64,000 bases of DNA from Acanthamoeba sp. SK_2022b (taxonomy: Eukaryota > Discosea > Longamoebia > Acanthamoebidae): NCBI GenBank assembly GCA_027943245.1, contig JANDJZ010000101.1:1-64000 (forward strand), given 5' to 3'. Under the pieces are notes generated by a model. That model was given only the letters and a program-made list of their open reading frames with translations. It had not been told where the DNA came from and did not search any database. The translations under genes were made by a program, and so were the position numbers. Each line of letters opens with the position of its first letter. The first letter of the stretch is position 1. Below, piece by piece: positions 42,013-51,967 of the stretch.

Positions 42013-42741
42013 ATGGCTACTCAAGTGCAGGTGCAAGTTCAGCGCGAGCCGGTGGTGAGCAACATTGGCGTCTCGGAGAAGAACATCCAACCCACGGCTC
42101 AGTTCCTAGCCACCTTGGCCGCTGATGAGGTACCGACCGCCGTCTCCTTTCTCGTTGGCGCTCTGACGCTGACTCCAGCCGGTCACCACACCGCATAGAT
42201 GTGCATGTACTTGCACACATTCAACTACTACCTGAACGTGGTGGGCCCTCGCAGCCACGCTTTGAGCTGTCTGTTCCAGAAGCAGGCAGTTGAGATCGGA
42301 TGCGTCATGGACAAGGTTGGGCGCCATGTTCGTGGTCTTGGCTACAAGGTGCCCATCCTGACAGAGATCACCCGTATGAACCGCTGCAACAACCCTCCGG
42401 TACCTTGCCCCCTCCCCCTAAATCGCTTTCAGTGTGTGGTAGCCATTGTAGTCGGTTAATGTAAAAGCTTGAAGGAGGGAGCGTGGCCCGACGAGAACGG
42501 AATGCTGGAGGTGTTGCTGACCAACCACGAGAACATCGTACGCAACATCTGCAACGATAGGTAAGGGAGACTTAAACTGCACTCTTCATTGGTCTATGAC
42601 CCTGAGTCTGTTTGCAGGAAGAAGGCTGCCGACCTGAACATGAAGGCGATCGAGGACCTCCTGGTCGAAGTAGAGAGGTGCCACTTGCAATGGGCCTGGC
42701 AGCTGCGCATCCACATGCAAACGCTTGGTCAGGGCAAGTAG
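42013..42741 (+). CDS. Dps/ferritin-like protein, copy B
   Basis: This paralogue starts MATQVQVQVQREPVVSNIGV, like copy A. The core reads FNYYLNVVGPRSHALSCLF, then MDKVGRHVRGLGYKVP, EGAWPDENGMLEVLL, and a C-terminal IEDLLVEVERCHLQWAWQL. The His51 position is Tyr, His63 is Ser, Asp67 is Gln, Asp78 is Asp and Glu82 is Arg, so the iron site is even more reduced than in copy A. Exons are about 42013-42129, 42199-42399, 42476-42560 and 42619-42741, with phase-matched introns shared with copy A. The shared N-terminus, gene structure and head-to-head layout show a duplication with inversion. Function in a plastid or mitochondrion is not suggested, since there is no presequence. Confidence 0.75.
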
Positions 42742-42948
42742 ACAGACGGACCGAGTGCCCCCGCCAAACATCCTTCCACGAGCCGCTACGTGAACGGAAC
42801 AGACAGCAGCAGAAGGCCAGTTGGGGCAGCCAACAATAGGAAGAAGAGTGAGCACTAGACAACCCAAGAAAAGACTACACAACTCTTACTCCCACCAGGT
42901 GGCCGCTATGATGCAACAGGTCTTTTCTTCCGCTGAGCCGCTCTAACC

Positions 42949-44729
42949 TCAGAGAGCCTGCTGGAGATGGGCGTACTCGTAGGCATAGCCGTCTGTCGGC
43001 TTGCCGCAGCTCTGGGGGCATGCAAACACCACCACGCAGCCGAACTCGAGCTGCACGTCGGCCTCTGGCGGCAGCGCCTCGCCCTCGCCTTCGGCTTCGA
43101 GCTCCTGCGCCGATCGCAGCAGGTAGATCAGCGTGGGCATCACCTCGCACTCGAACACCCTGGACAACGCCGTAGAACATCATGCCCCAGCCCCCTCGGT
43201 CAAAATCAAAATTGGCGGCCCACGCGCTGTGTCGAAGCGGAGGAGTGGTACCGCTCAGCTCCGCAGCGCTCACAGCACGGTACACTCGGGGGGAAGTCCT
43301 TTGACATCCACAGCGGTCGGCCCGAGTAGGAATACCTGCACGCATGTACACATATGCACACACACACATGCGCGGGCACACATGTTAAACATGAAGGCCA
43401 GCAACCGGCGAACGGTGGGTGATGTGCAAACCTGAACACGTGCTCCGGGTTCCGTTCGAGGTACTCCTGAAACTTGAGGAGGTATTTCTCTTCGCTCTCC
43501 TCGTAGTCCTCGTTGCCCAGCATGACGCCCTCGTCGATACCTCCGCCGCCGTGCTTGGCCTTGCCTTTGCCTTTTCCCTTGCCTCCTCGATCGCCGCCTT
43601 TGCCGTCCAAGTCGTCGTCGTCCATCTCGCCCGTGAGCTCCTTGTTCCACTGCGCGGCGAGCTTCTTCTCCTTCTTGCCCACGACCGACCGCGGCACCTC
43701 CTCCTCCACCTCCATATAGAACCCGTAGAACCCATGTCCTCGGGGTATCGCCTGGTGCGCCCTCTCTACGAACACGCGTTGGGAGTCAACGATCGATCGA
43801 TCGATCAAATCAAATCAAATCATTTGGTCACGGTGCGTTGGTGGCCTCTCGCGCACCTTCGTTTCCTGGTCTGGGCTTGGTGGGCGTGTTGCTGGTGGAA
43901 GAGGTGCTACTTGGGGGTTTGCTCTCCGTTGGGTCGGAGATGGTGAGAGCCGACTGGAGCAGTTTCTCGAGGTCTTTGTCGTCGGTTTTCTTGAGCCAAT
44001 CGTCGCTGGCGCCCCAATCGTCTCCGGCGCCCCAGTCGTCGTCGGCTGCTGCCGATGCTGGAGCTGCTGCTGTTGCAGGAACTTGATCTCCTCCAGTCGT
44101 CTCCGCTGGCTCTTCCGCACAGGGGCTCTGGCCACGGAGCACGCGCCAACTGCGAGCCGGGTGTTAGAAGCAAGGACACACAACCACACGTGAGCGTGAG
44201 GAAGGTACCACTTTGCGGGACCATTGCGTTCGCTGTTGCACTGTTCGCTGTTGCACGCAAAGATGTACAGCTGTTGGCGCCAGCACGCGTATGGACAAGC
44301 AAGTAACGCGAGGTCAGGATCGACACAGTGGGGTTGAGTTTGGGGGGAGTACCGCACGGTCGAGGTCAGGCAGGTGGGGCAGAGGCGCGTAGGCCTGCGC
44401 TACGAGATGCATGAGCTTACCGCACTGCCCACAGCGGTAGTAGGACTCTGGTGGCGGTGTGCTGATCCAGAACTGTGCAGTGAGCGTGGGTGAGCCTGGA
44501 CAAGGCCCGAAACACAGCCGGCAGTGGCACCACATCCTTACAAAAGATGCATCACTCACGCCCGGAGATTGAGATGGAGGAAGAGTACGGGCTGGCCTCC
44601 AATTTTGCTGGACCATATGTTGTCCTCTTCGGCGCGCAGGCCAATGTAACCAAGGATCACCGGCCTTTTCATGGGCTTATGCCCGCTGGTGCCTCGCGAG
44701 GGCGACCGCACCACCTCCACCTTTTTCAT
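42949..44729 (-). CDS. PDCD2-family protein
   Basis: Exon 1 gives MKKVEVVRSPSRG and then KRPVILGYIGLRAEED, typical of PDCD2/PDCD2L (a LGY start and a W-x-x-KIGG element, here NIWSSKIGGQPV). A zinc-binding piece follows (YYRCGQCGKLMHLVAQAYAP and IFACNSEQCNSE), then a Gly/Ser/Trp-rich insert (DDWGAGDDWGASDDWLKKT), GFYGFYMEVEEE, an acidic linker, RPLWMSKDFPPSVPCCERCG and the C-terminal FECEVMPTLIYLL, FACPQSCGK. PDCD2 proteins act as a chaperone for 40S protein uS5 (known in yeast/human). The protein is intron-rich. The start is the first ATG in frame; the stop follows LQQAL. The repeat DDWGA/SDDW is unusual. Confidence 0.82.
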
Positions 44730-45271
44730 CTTTTCTCGATTTTGATCTTTCTGGTACAAATACGAAGAAAAAAGAGCCAGGCAATACGCAGAACGGCCAA
44801 CTCCCGACGCATCCGTGGGATGGCGTTGGCATGGGATCGGCACACCATTGTGTCGGCTCGAGCTAACAGAAGCCGCAGCCCAAGCATCGAGTCGAAGCCT
44901 CGACAAAGTGCGGCGATCTTTACCTGACGCGCTGCCATCTTGGGATGTTCGCTCTTGGGCGTGGTTTTCATGAAGCAGCCTCACGGCCCGCATGCCCAGC
45001 GCGGGCCGCTCGCAAGCACACGACGCTGCGCTACCTCAACGGGCGGCCCCTGTGTGAGAATGTTTCTGGCGTCTTATGACCAGGGCCTATTCGGCTCCAT
45101 CATCAGCGACTGGAGAGTTTTGCCGGTACCGTGCACCATCTGGATGGTGACTAATCGAGTAGTTGGAGCACTTCCCAGCCAGCCACCCGGGACGATACGG
45201 GGAAAGCACGGGCCGCAGCTGAGGATATTAAGCTTTTGACAGGGATGGCGGTCTGAAAGAGAGAAGACCGG
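44730..45271. other. Spacer between PDCD2 5' end and FkbM-like 3' end
   Basis: This 542-nt stretch precedes PDCD2 on the minus strand and must hold its promoter. A plus-strand open frame 44940-45239 begins with ATG but has no family features and sits where promoter DNA is expected. Confidence 0.4.
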
Positions 45272-46168
45272 TCATGGCCAATAGTGCACGACCATGTTGC
45301 CTCTCCCTCGAAGTCGCTGCAGCTCTGTCTCGGTTTGCTCGAGGGTGTGGCCTGCGAACCTATCCCAATGAAACCACTTCATGGCTTCGTGTGCGAAGTG
45401 AATCTCTACGAAGAACTCGTCGATCAAGTCCATCGCACCGGTGGCCTCTAGTCGCGGAATGATGGACCACTCCAGGCCATCGACGTCCAACTTTAGCACG
45501 CAGAAATCCTCGCGCTTCACGTGAGTGAGGAGGAAGTTGGCAAGGTCGGTGCGGGACTTCCCGTCCTCTGTACCTATCTGCTGGTTGAAGAGAGTGATAC
45601 TGTCTAACCAGGCGCGCGCTTCGTCGACGGAGATGTTGTACGTGATAGCGGCAGCCGAGGGAGAAGGTTTCAAGAACACAACACTCCTGATCTCGAAGGC
45701 ATAGATCTTGGAGAAGTCGACGGGGTAGTTCTTTTTAAACCAGCCCACGCTCGAGTCAAACGTCTGCGCTCCAGCGTCGATGTAGACTCGCTCTTCTGGC
45801 AGCACTAGGTCGAGCACTTTGCGGAGTGGCAGCACTCTCTGGCATTCTGCTTGTTCGAGGCGGTTGCGCTTGCACACGTGCTTGTGAAGCGAGTGGGGAA
45901 ACAAGCGCAGGTGGGAGCGGTCCTCTATAGTGACGTTGTTCCAGCCCGAGGGAGGTCGAGGATGACGAAACATGTCCTTGCTGATGAGTGGTTCTACGTC
46001 CATCTCGGCCAGCATGAGCGAGTTCAAGAGGGGAAGGACAACTTCTTGCCCGTCCTCCCCCACCACATCCTCTTTGGTCGACCGCGTCAAGAGCAGTAAT
46101 GCGGTTGTTACCAATACGAGTGGACACAGTAGAACCAAGGTGAAAGAATTCAGTGGCCTTGAAGTCAT
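45272..46168 (-). CDS. FkbM-like methyltransferase-fold protein with N-terminal membrane anchor
   Basis: An intronless 298-residue frame. Residues 1-30 have one hydrophobic segment (FTLVLLCPLVLVTTALLLL) preceded by a short polar start, a type II signal anchor. The rest shows a Rossmann methyltransferase core: VYIDAGAQTFDSSVGWF (SAM-binding motif I), KIYAFEIR, FCVLKLDVDGLEWSIIPRL, and FVEIHFAHEAM. This order matches FkbM-type or plant DUF-type methyltransferases. It would act in the Golgi/ER lumen on sugars or proteins (inference). One glycosylation site (NNVT). The lack of introns is unusual against its neighbours. Confidence 0.7.
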   Translation of the reverse strand: MTSRPLNSFTLVLLCPLVLVTTALLLLTRSTKEDVVGEDGQEVVLPLLNSLMLAEMDVEPLISKDMFRHPRPPSGWNNVTIEDRSHLRLFPHSLHKHVCKRNRLEQAECQRVLPLRKVLDLVLPEERVYIDAGAQTFDSSVGWFKKNYPVDFSKIYAFEIRSVVFLKPSPSAAAITYNISVDEARAWLDSITLFNQQIGTEDGKSRTDLANFLLTHVKREDFCVLKLDVDGLEWSIIPRLEATGAMDLIDEFFVEIHFAHEAMKWFHWDRFAGHTLEQTETELQRLRGRGNMVVHYWP

Positions 46169-46400
46169 GGCGTTGTCATGTCCGGGACACCAGTCTGCAC
46201 AGACCGCACAAAAGCCACCTCTTTTTTTGGTAAATTAGGTTTTTTGGTGTGCTTTTTTCTGCGCGCATTCGTGAAATACCGACAGACTTCCTGTGTACGT
46301 GGCGTGTATTCGAAGAAGACGATTTGTTGAATGCTGGCGCGGTCTCTCTATTTTGTTGGACCCGACTCCATTGTCTGGCAGACAGCCTCTCCAGAGAAGC
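46169..46400. promoter_or_regulatory. Divergent promoter region, FkbM-like gene / NSF
   Basis: A 232-nt spacer. The minus-strand side is A-rich (ggtaaattaggttttttgg at 46229-46247). No defined element can be named. Confidence 0.35.
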
Positions 46401-47114
46401 ATGAACAAGAAAGGAGGAGTGACATCGCCTTCGTTCACGTCGCCGGTCACGTCGCCGCTGACTTCGCCTCGGCGGGAAGGCGGGGACACGACAGCTGCCG
46501 GAGGCGAGGCAGGGATGGAGCTGACGGTGGTTAAGGGCGGTCGCCTCTACTCTAACTTTGTCTACCTGAACCCCCTTGACGCCAAGGCCCTTACCCTGCC
46601 CAGCAAGCCTGCCGGCCTCCCACACAATACTTACCTCCTCATCAACCTGCACCTTTACCTCTTCAAGTACGTGTTGTTTTAGTAACGTATTCACGTTAAT
46701 GATATGATGGTTATCCGATAGGATTTGGTGTGTATGCTGACAATTGCTGTAGGCCAAGCGAAAACGTCCGCCAGGGCACCATCGAGATGAACGACTTTCA
46801 GCGTCGCTCGGTTTATGTGTCGCTCAACGAGAAGGTCATCTGTAGGCCCTTTGCGCCGAAGTACGTGCACTTCAATCATCGTGCGCCTGTCCTGCTTCGT
46901 GTCGCTCAACCTGGTTTGCTTGGACAGGAACAAGGAAGCAGTCTTCCTCTCTGGCATCAAACTCGAGATCGACTTCTTGTACGCTGGGTCCAAAGGAGTG
47001 GATAGCGCCTTCCAATCGGGCGAGATAATAGAGGTGAGCGGCTCCAAGAGTCACCTTAACCTGTCCTTCGTCTGACCGATACCCGCTCTCTCTCTCTCTC
47101 TCTCTTTGTTGTGT

Positions 47115-47190
<76 letters not shown>

Positions 47191-49715
47191 GCAGGCACTC
47201 GTGGCACAATTCGAGAATCACTTCTTCACGCGCAACCAACTCATGGCTATGGATGTTAAGGGCATCACGCTCAAGTTTAAGGTCACCGACCTCGAGATCG
47301 CTCGGCTGGGCAACGAAGACGCCCCCGCCGACAAGCAGACCGCCAAGCAGTCATCGACCGTGCGTGGTGTGCTGATGAAGCAGACCGGCATCGAGCTGGT
47401 GCCCGCTAAGGGGTCGGCGCTCAAGCTCGTAGCCGTCACGTCCGCTGGGAGCTCCTCTGCCGTGTACGCACACAGCCCAGTGGAGTTGCCGCACGCCGTA
47501 CGCGGTCGTGTCCTTACCTGATGAAGCGTTTGGACCTGCGTCGCTGCAGGATGCCGGAGATCTTCAAGCCCACGTGGTCCTTTGAACAGATCGGCATCGG
47601 CGGTCTCGACGATCAGCTGTCGGACATCTTCCGCCGTGCGTTCGCGCCGCGAGTGCTGCCCCGACACGTCACCAAGGAGCTTGGCATCGACCCCGTGCGA
47701 GGTAGGCCTTTTGCACGCCTCTTGCGCACTCGACGCGACCTCCCTCTGTGATGACGTTTGCTCACACTCCAAACCCCCAATCAAGGCATTCTGTTGCATG
47801 GGCCGCCTGGCTGCGGAAAAACCCTCATCGCCAAGAGGCTGGCCAAGGTGCTCAAGAGTAAGAAGCCGCTCTACGTCAAGGGTCCCGAGATATTCGACCC
47901 GCTGGTGGGTCGGGCCGAGGAGAAGATCCGCGAGCTCTTCGCGCCCGCACTGGCCGACTACCGCAAGTACGGCGATGACAGCGAGCTGCACGTGGTGATC
48001 ATGGACGAGATCGACTCGATCGCCGCGAAGCGGGGCATGCGACAGGGCGGCACGGGTGTCGACGATCGGGTGGTCAATCAGCTGCTGGCCATCTTGGACG
48101 GCGTCGACGACATGAACAACATTCTCGTCATCGGCATGACCAACCGAATCGACATTCTCGACACGGCCATCCTCCGCCCCGGTCGCCTCGAGATCCATGT
48201 CGAGATCGGCCTCCCGGACGAAAAGGGCCGCATGCAGATCCTCGAGATCCACACCACGTCGATGCGCAAGGCCAATAGGCTGGCCGCCGACGTCAACCTC
48301 AAAGCTCTCGCCCTCCAGACTAAGAACTTCACCGGCGCCGAGCTGTCGAGCATGGTCAAGAACGCATCAGGTACAATTAAAAGACTTTTTTTTATTCTAT
48401 TTTATTTTCTTATTTATTCTCAATTACTTTTTTTGTTTATTCGAATTATTCTTGCGTGGTTATGGGTCGATGCTGACGCTTCCCCCCTTTTTTTCTGCGC
48501 AAAAGCTTTCGCGTGCTCGCGCGAGATCAACGACCCGATCAACCAGGACCAGGGCATGGCCAAGGCCAACCCGATCGTCAACGCCAAGGACTTTGACAAG
48601 GCCTTTGACCAAACCGTGCGTGCCACATCCCCCACCCCAGTGATCCGATGGTAGCCACTCGCCCCAAAGCTCACATTCGCTGATGGATGACCTGTCGAGC
48701 AGGAGCCCGCCTTTGGTCGGTCGGGCCAGAGTTTCAAGAACTGCATGCGAAACGGCGTCATCCCGTACAGCCCGGCCTTCACCGAGGTTCTGGAAGATGC
48801 TCGTCTCTTCGTTCAACAGACTGTAACGAGCACGCACACAAACCTGGTCTCGGTGCTGCTGGAGGGCGAGTCCGGGTGCGGCAAGACGGCGGTGGCGGCC
48901 ATGCTGGCCTTGGAGAGCGGCTTCCCGTTCGTGAAGCTGCTGTCGCCCAAGGACTTCATCTCCTACAACGACACGGCCCGATGCCAGCTGATCAACAACG
49001 CCTTCCTCGATGCCTACAAGTCGCCCCTCTCTGTCATCGTCATCGACGACATCGAGCGATTCCTCAGTACGACAGACCCTGCCTTGCTGTGTGCTGTGTG
49101 CCGTTCTGTGAGTGTTCCTGTCTCTCCGCCGGCTGACGGTGTGTGGCTGGTGTGTCTTCAGATTACTCGCCGGTGGGCCACCAATACTCGAACGCCATCC
49201 TGCAAGCTCTGCTCGTTCTCATCCGCAAGGAGCCGCCGAACGAGGTAAGCAATCCACCGCTACTCTCTGTCTCTATAAGGTGTGTGTGTGTTGAAGCTCA
49301 CTCGAACTCCGGCCGGCTTGCAGAACAAGAAGCTGCTCGTCCTGGGCACCACCAGCAAGCGCGATGTGCTCGAAGCCCTGGAGCTCACCCAGATGTTCGA
49401 TTCCACCCTCAGCCTGCCCACCATCACCCGGGGCGAGGAGATGGCCAAAGTGCTGGCCGAGATCGAGGTACGTGGCTGCGCTCTGCGCAGGCAGGCGACT
49501 CACCACACCGACTTACCACCGACATATTTCGTTGGCAGGGCTACTCCGGAGCAGACATCGAGGAGATCGTCAAGCTGTACGGTGATGGGCAGTCGGTGCC
49601 CGTACGCAAGCTTTTCCTCATCGCCGAGCGGGCCTTGCAGGAGTCCCGGGGCAAGGGCAAGAGCGTCGTGGAGTGCTTCTTCAAGTGCATGCTCGACTTT
49701 GGCCTGCGGCGCTGA
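46401..49715 (+). CDS. NSF: N-ethylmaleimide-sensitive factor (NSF) homologue
   Basis: The N-terminal cargo-binding domain is present (YSNFVYLNPLDAKAL, ALVAQFENHFFTRNQLMAMD). Then D1: FKPTWSFEQIGIGGLDDQLS, HGPPGCGKT (Walker A), VVIMDEIDSIAAKRG (Walker B), GMTNRIDILDTAILRPGRLE with the sensor and arginine-finger region, and D2: EGESGCGKT, SVIVIDDIERFL, GTTSKRDVLEAL. NSF with alpha-SNAP disassembles SNARE complexes after fusion. The N-terminus has a 40-residue extension of Thr/Ser-Pro repeats (GVTSPSFTSPVTSPLTSP) not normal in NSF. About nine introns; one with a long TG tract. The start at 46401 is the first ATG and includes this extension; a later start would be at MELTVVKGG. Confidence 0.93.
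47116..47187 (+). repeat. TG repeat at an NSF 3' splice site
   Basis: Thirty-six TG units, preceded by a CT run (47086-47105), end six nucleotides before the acceptor TTTGGCAG|GCACTC. Confidence 0.95.
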
Positions 49716-49835
49716 TGTAGCCGCAAAAGGCCAGAAGACCACCAACCAACAATCTTTCAATGTGCAGAGGTGTTTGGAAGAAGATGGTGATGTTGGGCAA
49801 TATGTCAAGTTTAATCCATCAATCCGCGCCGGCGA

Positions 49836-51723
49836 TCAGGGGTCGGGGATGACGTCCTCGGAGGGCAGCTCGTCCATGTCGAGGGGCAGGTCCACAATGC
49901 GGTGCTGCGAGAACGTGGAGAGAGGTCGATTGGGCACCAGGTACTCCCGCAACCCTGCGCGCCCACAAAACAGAAAAAGTGTTAAGGCTGAGCGTGGTGC
50001 TGTGTCTCACAAGCTTGAGCATCCCGAGAGGCTTGCGCACCAACTTGACCGTCCTCGGTTCGGGTGTACCCGTCGCCGTGGAAGAGGTGAGTGAGACCGA
50101 TCTCGTGGTAGAGAAACGCCCTGGTGTGGCCCAGCGTTCCTCTCGACTCCAAATATCTGTCGTAAACATGTGGTGGGTGGGCGACCAACATTTGGGGATG
50201 GTGGGGGGGGGGGAAACGGGGCGACAACGAGCCTACCTTTCGAGGGTCATGTAATTGTGGTGGTCTCTGCCCTCCAGGAACGAAGCGCAGATGTCGAACT
50301 CGGTAAAAGTCTCCTGCACCTCCTCCAGCGTATACTTGGGCAACAACTGCGCGTAGCGAGAGATTGATCAGAAACACCGCTCGGCCAGCTACTGTGAAGC
50401 AGTGTGAGGTCGAGGGATTTGTACGTGGATGTGCGGCTCCACTTTGGGCCAGGCCTCGGGGAACGTGTCGCGGACGAGGTGGAACACGCCGTCCCAGGTG
50501 GCCGGCTTGGCCTGCACCTCGGGGAACAGGCACAGCTTGAACCGGTACCCCTCTTGGTCCCCACGAAACCATCAGTGCACAGCAGTAGTCTCAACAGCAA
50601 AAGCTTGATCGAGTTGAGCTCAGGGGCTGGGGAGGGGGAATGTACCGTCGAGGGTACGACGGATCCAGGGGGTGTCCTTGCCGATGGCCTGCATGATGTC
50701 CCGCGGGCTCTTACCACATAAACGCTCTAGCCCGTCAGGACCCACTACCCACGACAGCCTTAAGGGAGAGCACGAGCGTATGTCAGTCCCACTTTAAAAG
50801 CCTATGCACAATCCTGGTGATGTTAGCTGGTGAATGACGTACCGTTTGTCGGGCTCGTCGCTGAGCAGGCGGAAGTCTTCCTCGGTGCGACCCTTCGTAA
50901 CGCGCCCGCAGATGCCCCTCACGCGTCGCCGCCCTAGCGCTTCTCGCCTCTCGAAGAGCTCCGCCAGTTCATCGATGCTCTCAACCCACTCGACGCCTTC
51001 CTTCTCTTCTCCATCGTCCTCCTCGTGCTGTGACCTGTTTGGGGTCGTCTGCCTTCCCTCTTGCTCCTCCCCGTCGTCCCGCTGTGTGTGGTCCCCGCTG
51101 GCGCGACAGCGGTGGGTCTCGTGCTTTTCCTCGACGACCGTGGCCTCCTTGTTGGTCCAGGACTTGTGGCCACTCCCGTCCGTTCGGGATTCCACCGTCT
51201 GCGTGGTTGTGCGCTTCCATGTCGTGGAGTCGGTGGTGGTGGCGCCACTGGCAGAGGTGGATGTCGTGGTGCTGGTGCTAGTGCAGGTGGTCACTGAGGT
51301 ATCCACCTCCGTGGTGCTGGTATGAGCGCGCTCTCCTTCATTTTGGAAGACCATCCTCGCCGTTGAGTTGTGGTGGCTGCGCGCCTTACGCTCGGTGTTG
51401 TCGCCAGATACGGAGGGATGACGCTGCGCCGTGGCCTGTTGGTCTTCTTGCATGTGACCAGAGCTCGCGTGTTGTGCTCCTTCAGTGCCCCACGTCAGCT
51501 CCAACTTGTCACTTGTGGGCGGAGTTGGCCAGAGCGAGGGCGGCTTGGTCGAACTTGGCTTTCGTCCGCTTGTGGTTCTCTGGACAGGTGACCACAATTT
51601 TCGCTGAGCTCTACCGTGGGCACCACCTCGTTCACGGGCGGGTTGCTTCGGCCTTAGAAGTCTTCTCCTTGGGTACTAGCAACTCACACAAGGTAGGGAA
51701 GAGTGCTGGCGCAGCTGCGCCAT
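49836..51723 (-). CDS. Unrecognised multi-exon protein
   Basis: I do not recognise this gene. Ordinary protein sequence begins in a Ser/Thr/Glu-rich region (TTDSTTWKRTTTQTVESR, VVEEKHETHRCRASGD) and turns into a structured C-terminal half: VESIDELAELFERREALG, GRVTKGRTEEDFRLLSDEPD, WVVGPDGLERLCGKSPRDIM, YRFKLCLFPEVQAKP, WDGVFHLVRDTFPEAWPK, LLPKYTLEEVQETFTEFDIC, GRDHHNYMTLERYLESRG, LGHTRAFLYHEIGLTHLFHG, GDGYTRTEDG, GLREYLVPNRPLSTFSQHRI. His/Trp/Phe-rich, no signal peptide, TM segment or known motif. About seven introns. The start is uncertain: ATG 51723 joins in phase to the main exon through an intron; ATG 51453 is an alternative. Confidence 0.6.
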
Positions 51724-51967
51724 GAATGAACGGGAAAGACTGACTGGTGTGGTTAAGCATTGCGTACGGGAGTAATCGTACGCACGGGGAGCAGAACCTA
51801 GAGCCCAACCTCCCACCGTAGGAAATCCCAAATTCCTCGCTTTTCTTTCCGAGCACGCGAAAAGAGAGGCTACCGAGTACAAGGCCGATACGAAGCCAAC
51901 GCGTGCACAGAGATCTGACTCACCTTGTTGAGTGGAAGGAACCGTCTCGAGACTGTCACATACCACG

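Noticed and set aside
44940..45239. Short plus-strand gene upstream of PDCD2
   Set aside because: No family resemblance, no splice sites and it occupies the expected promoter region.
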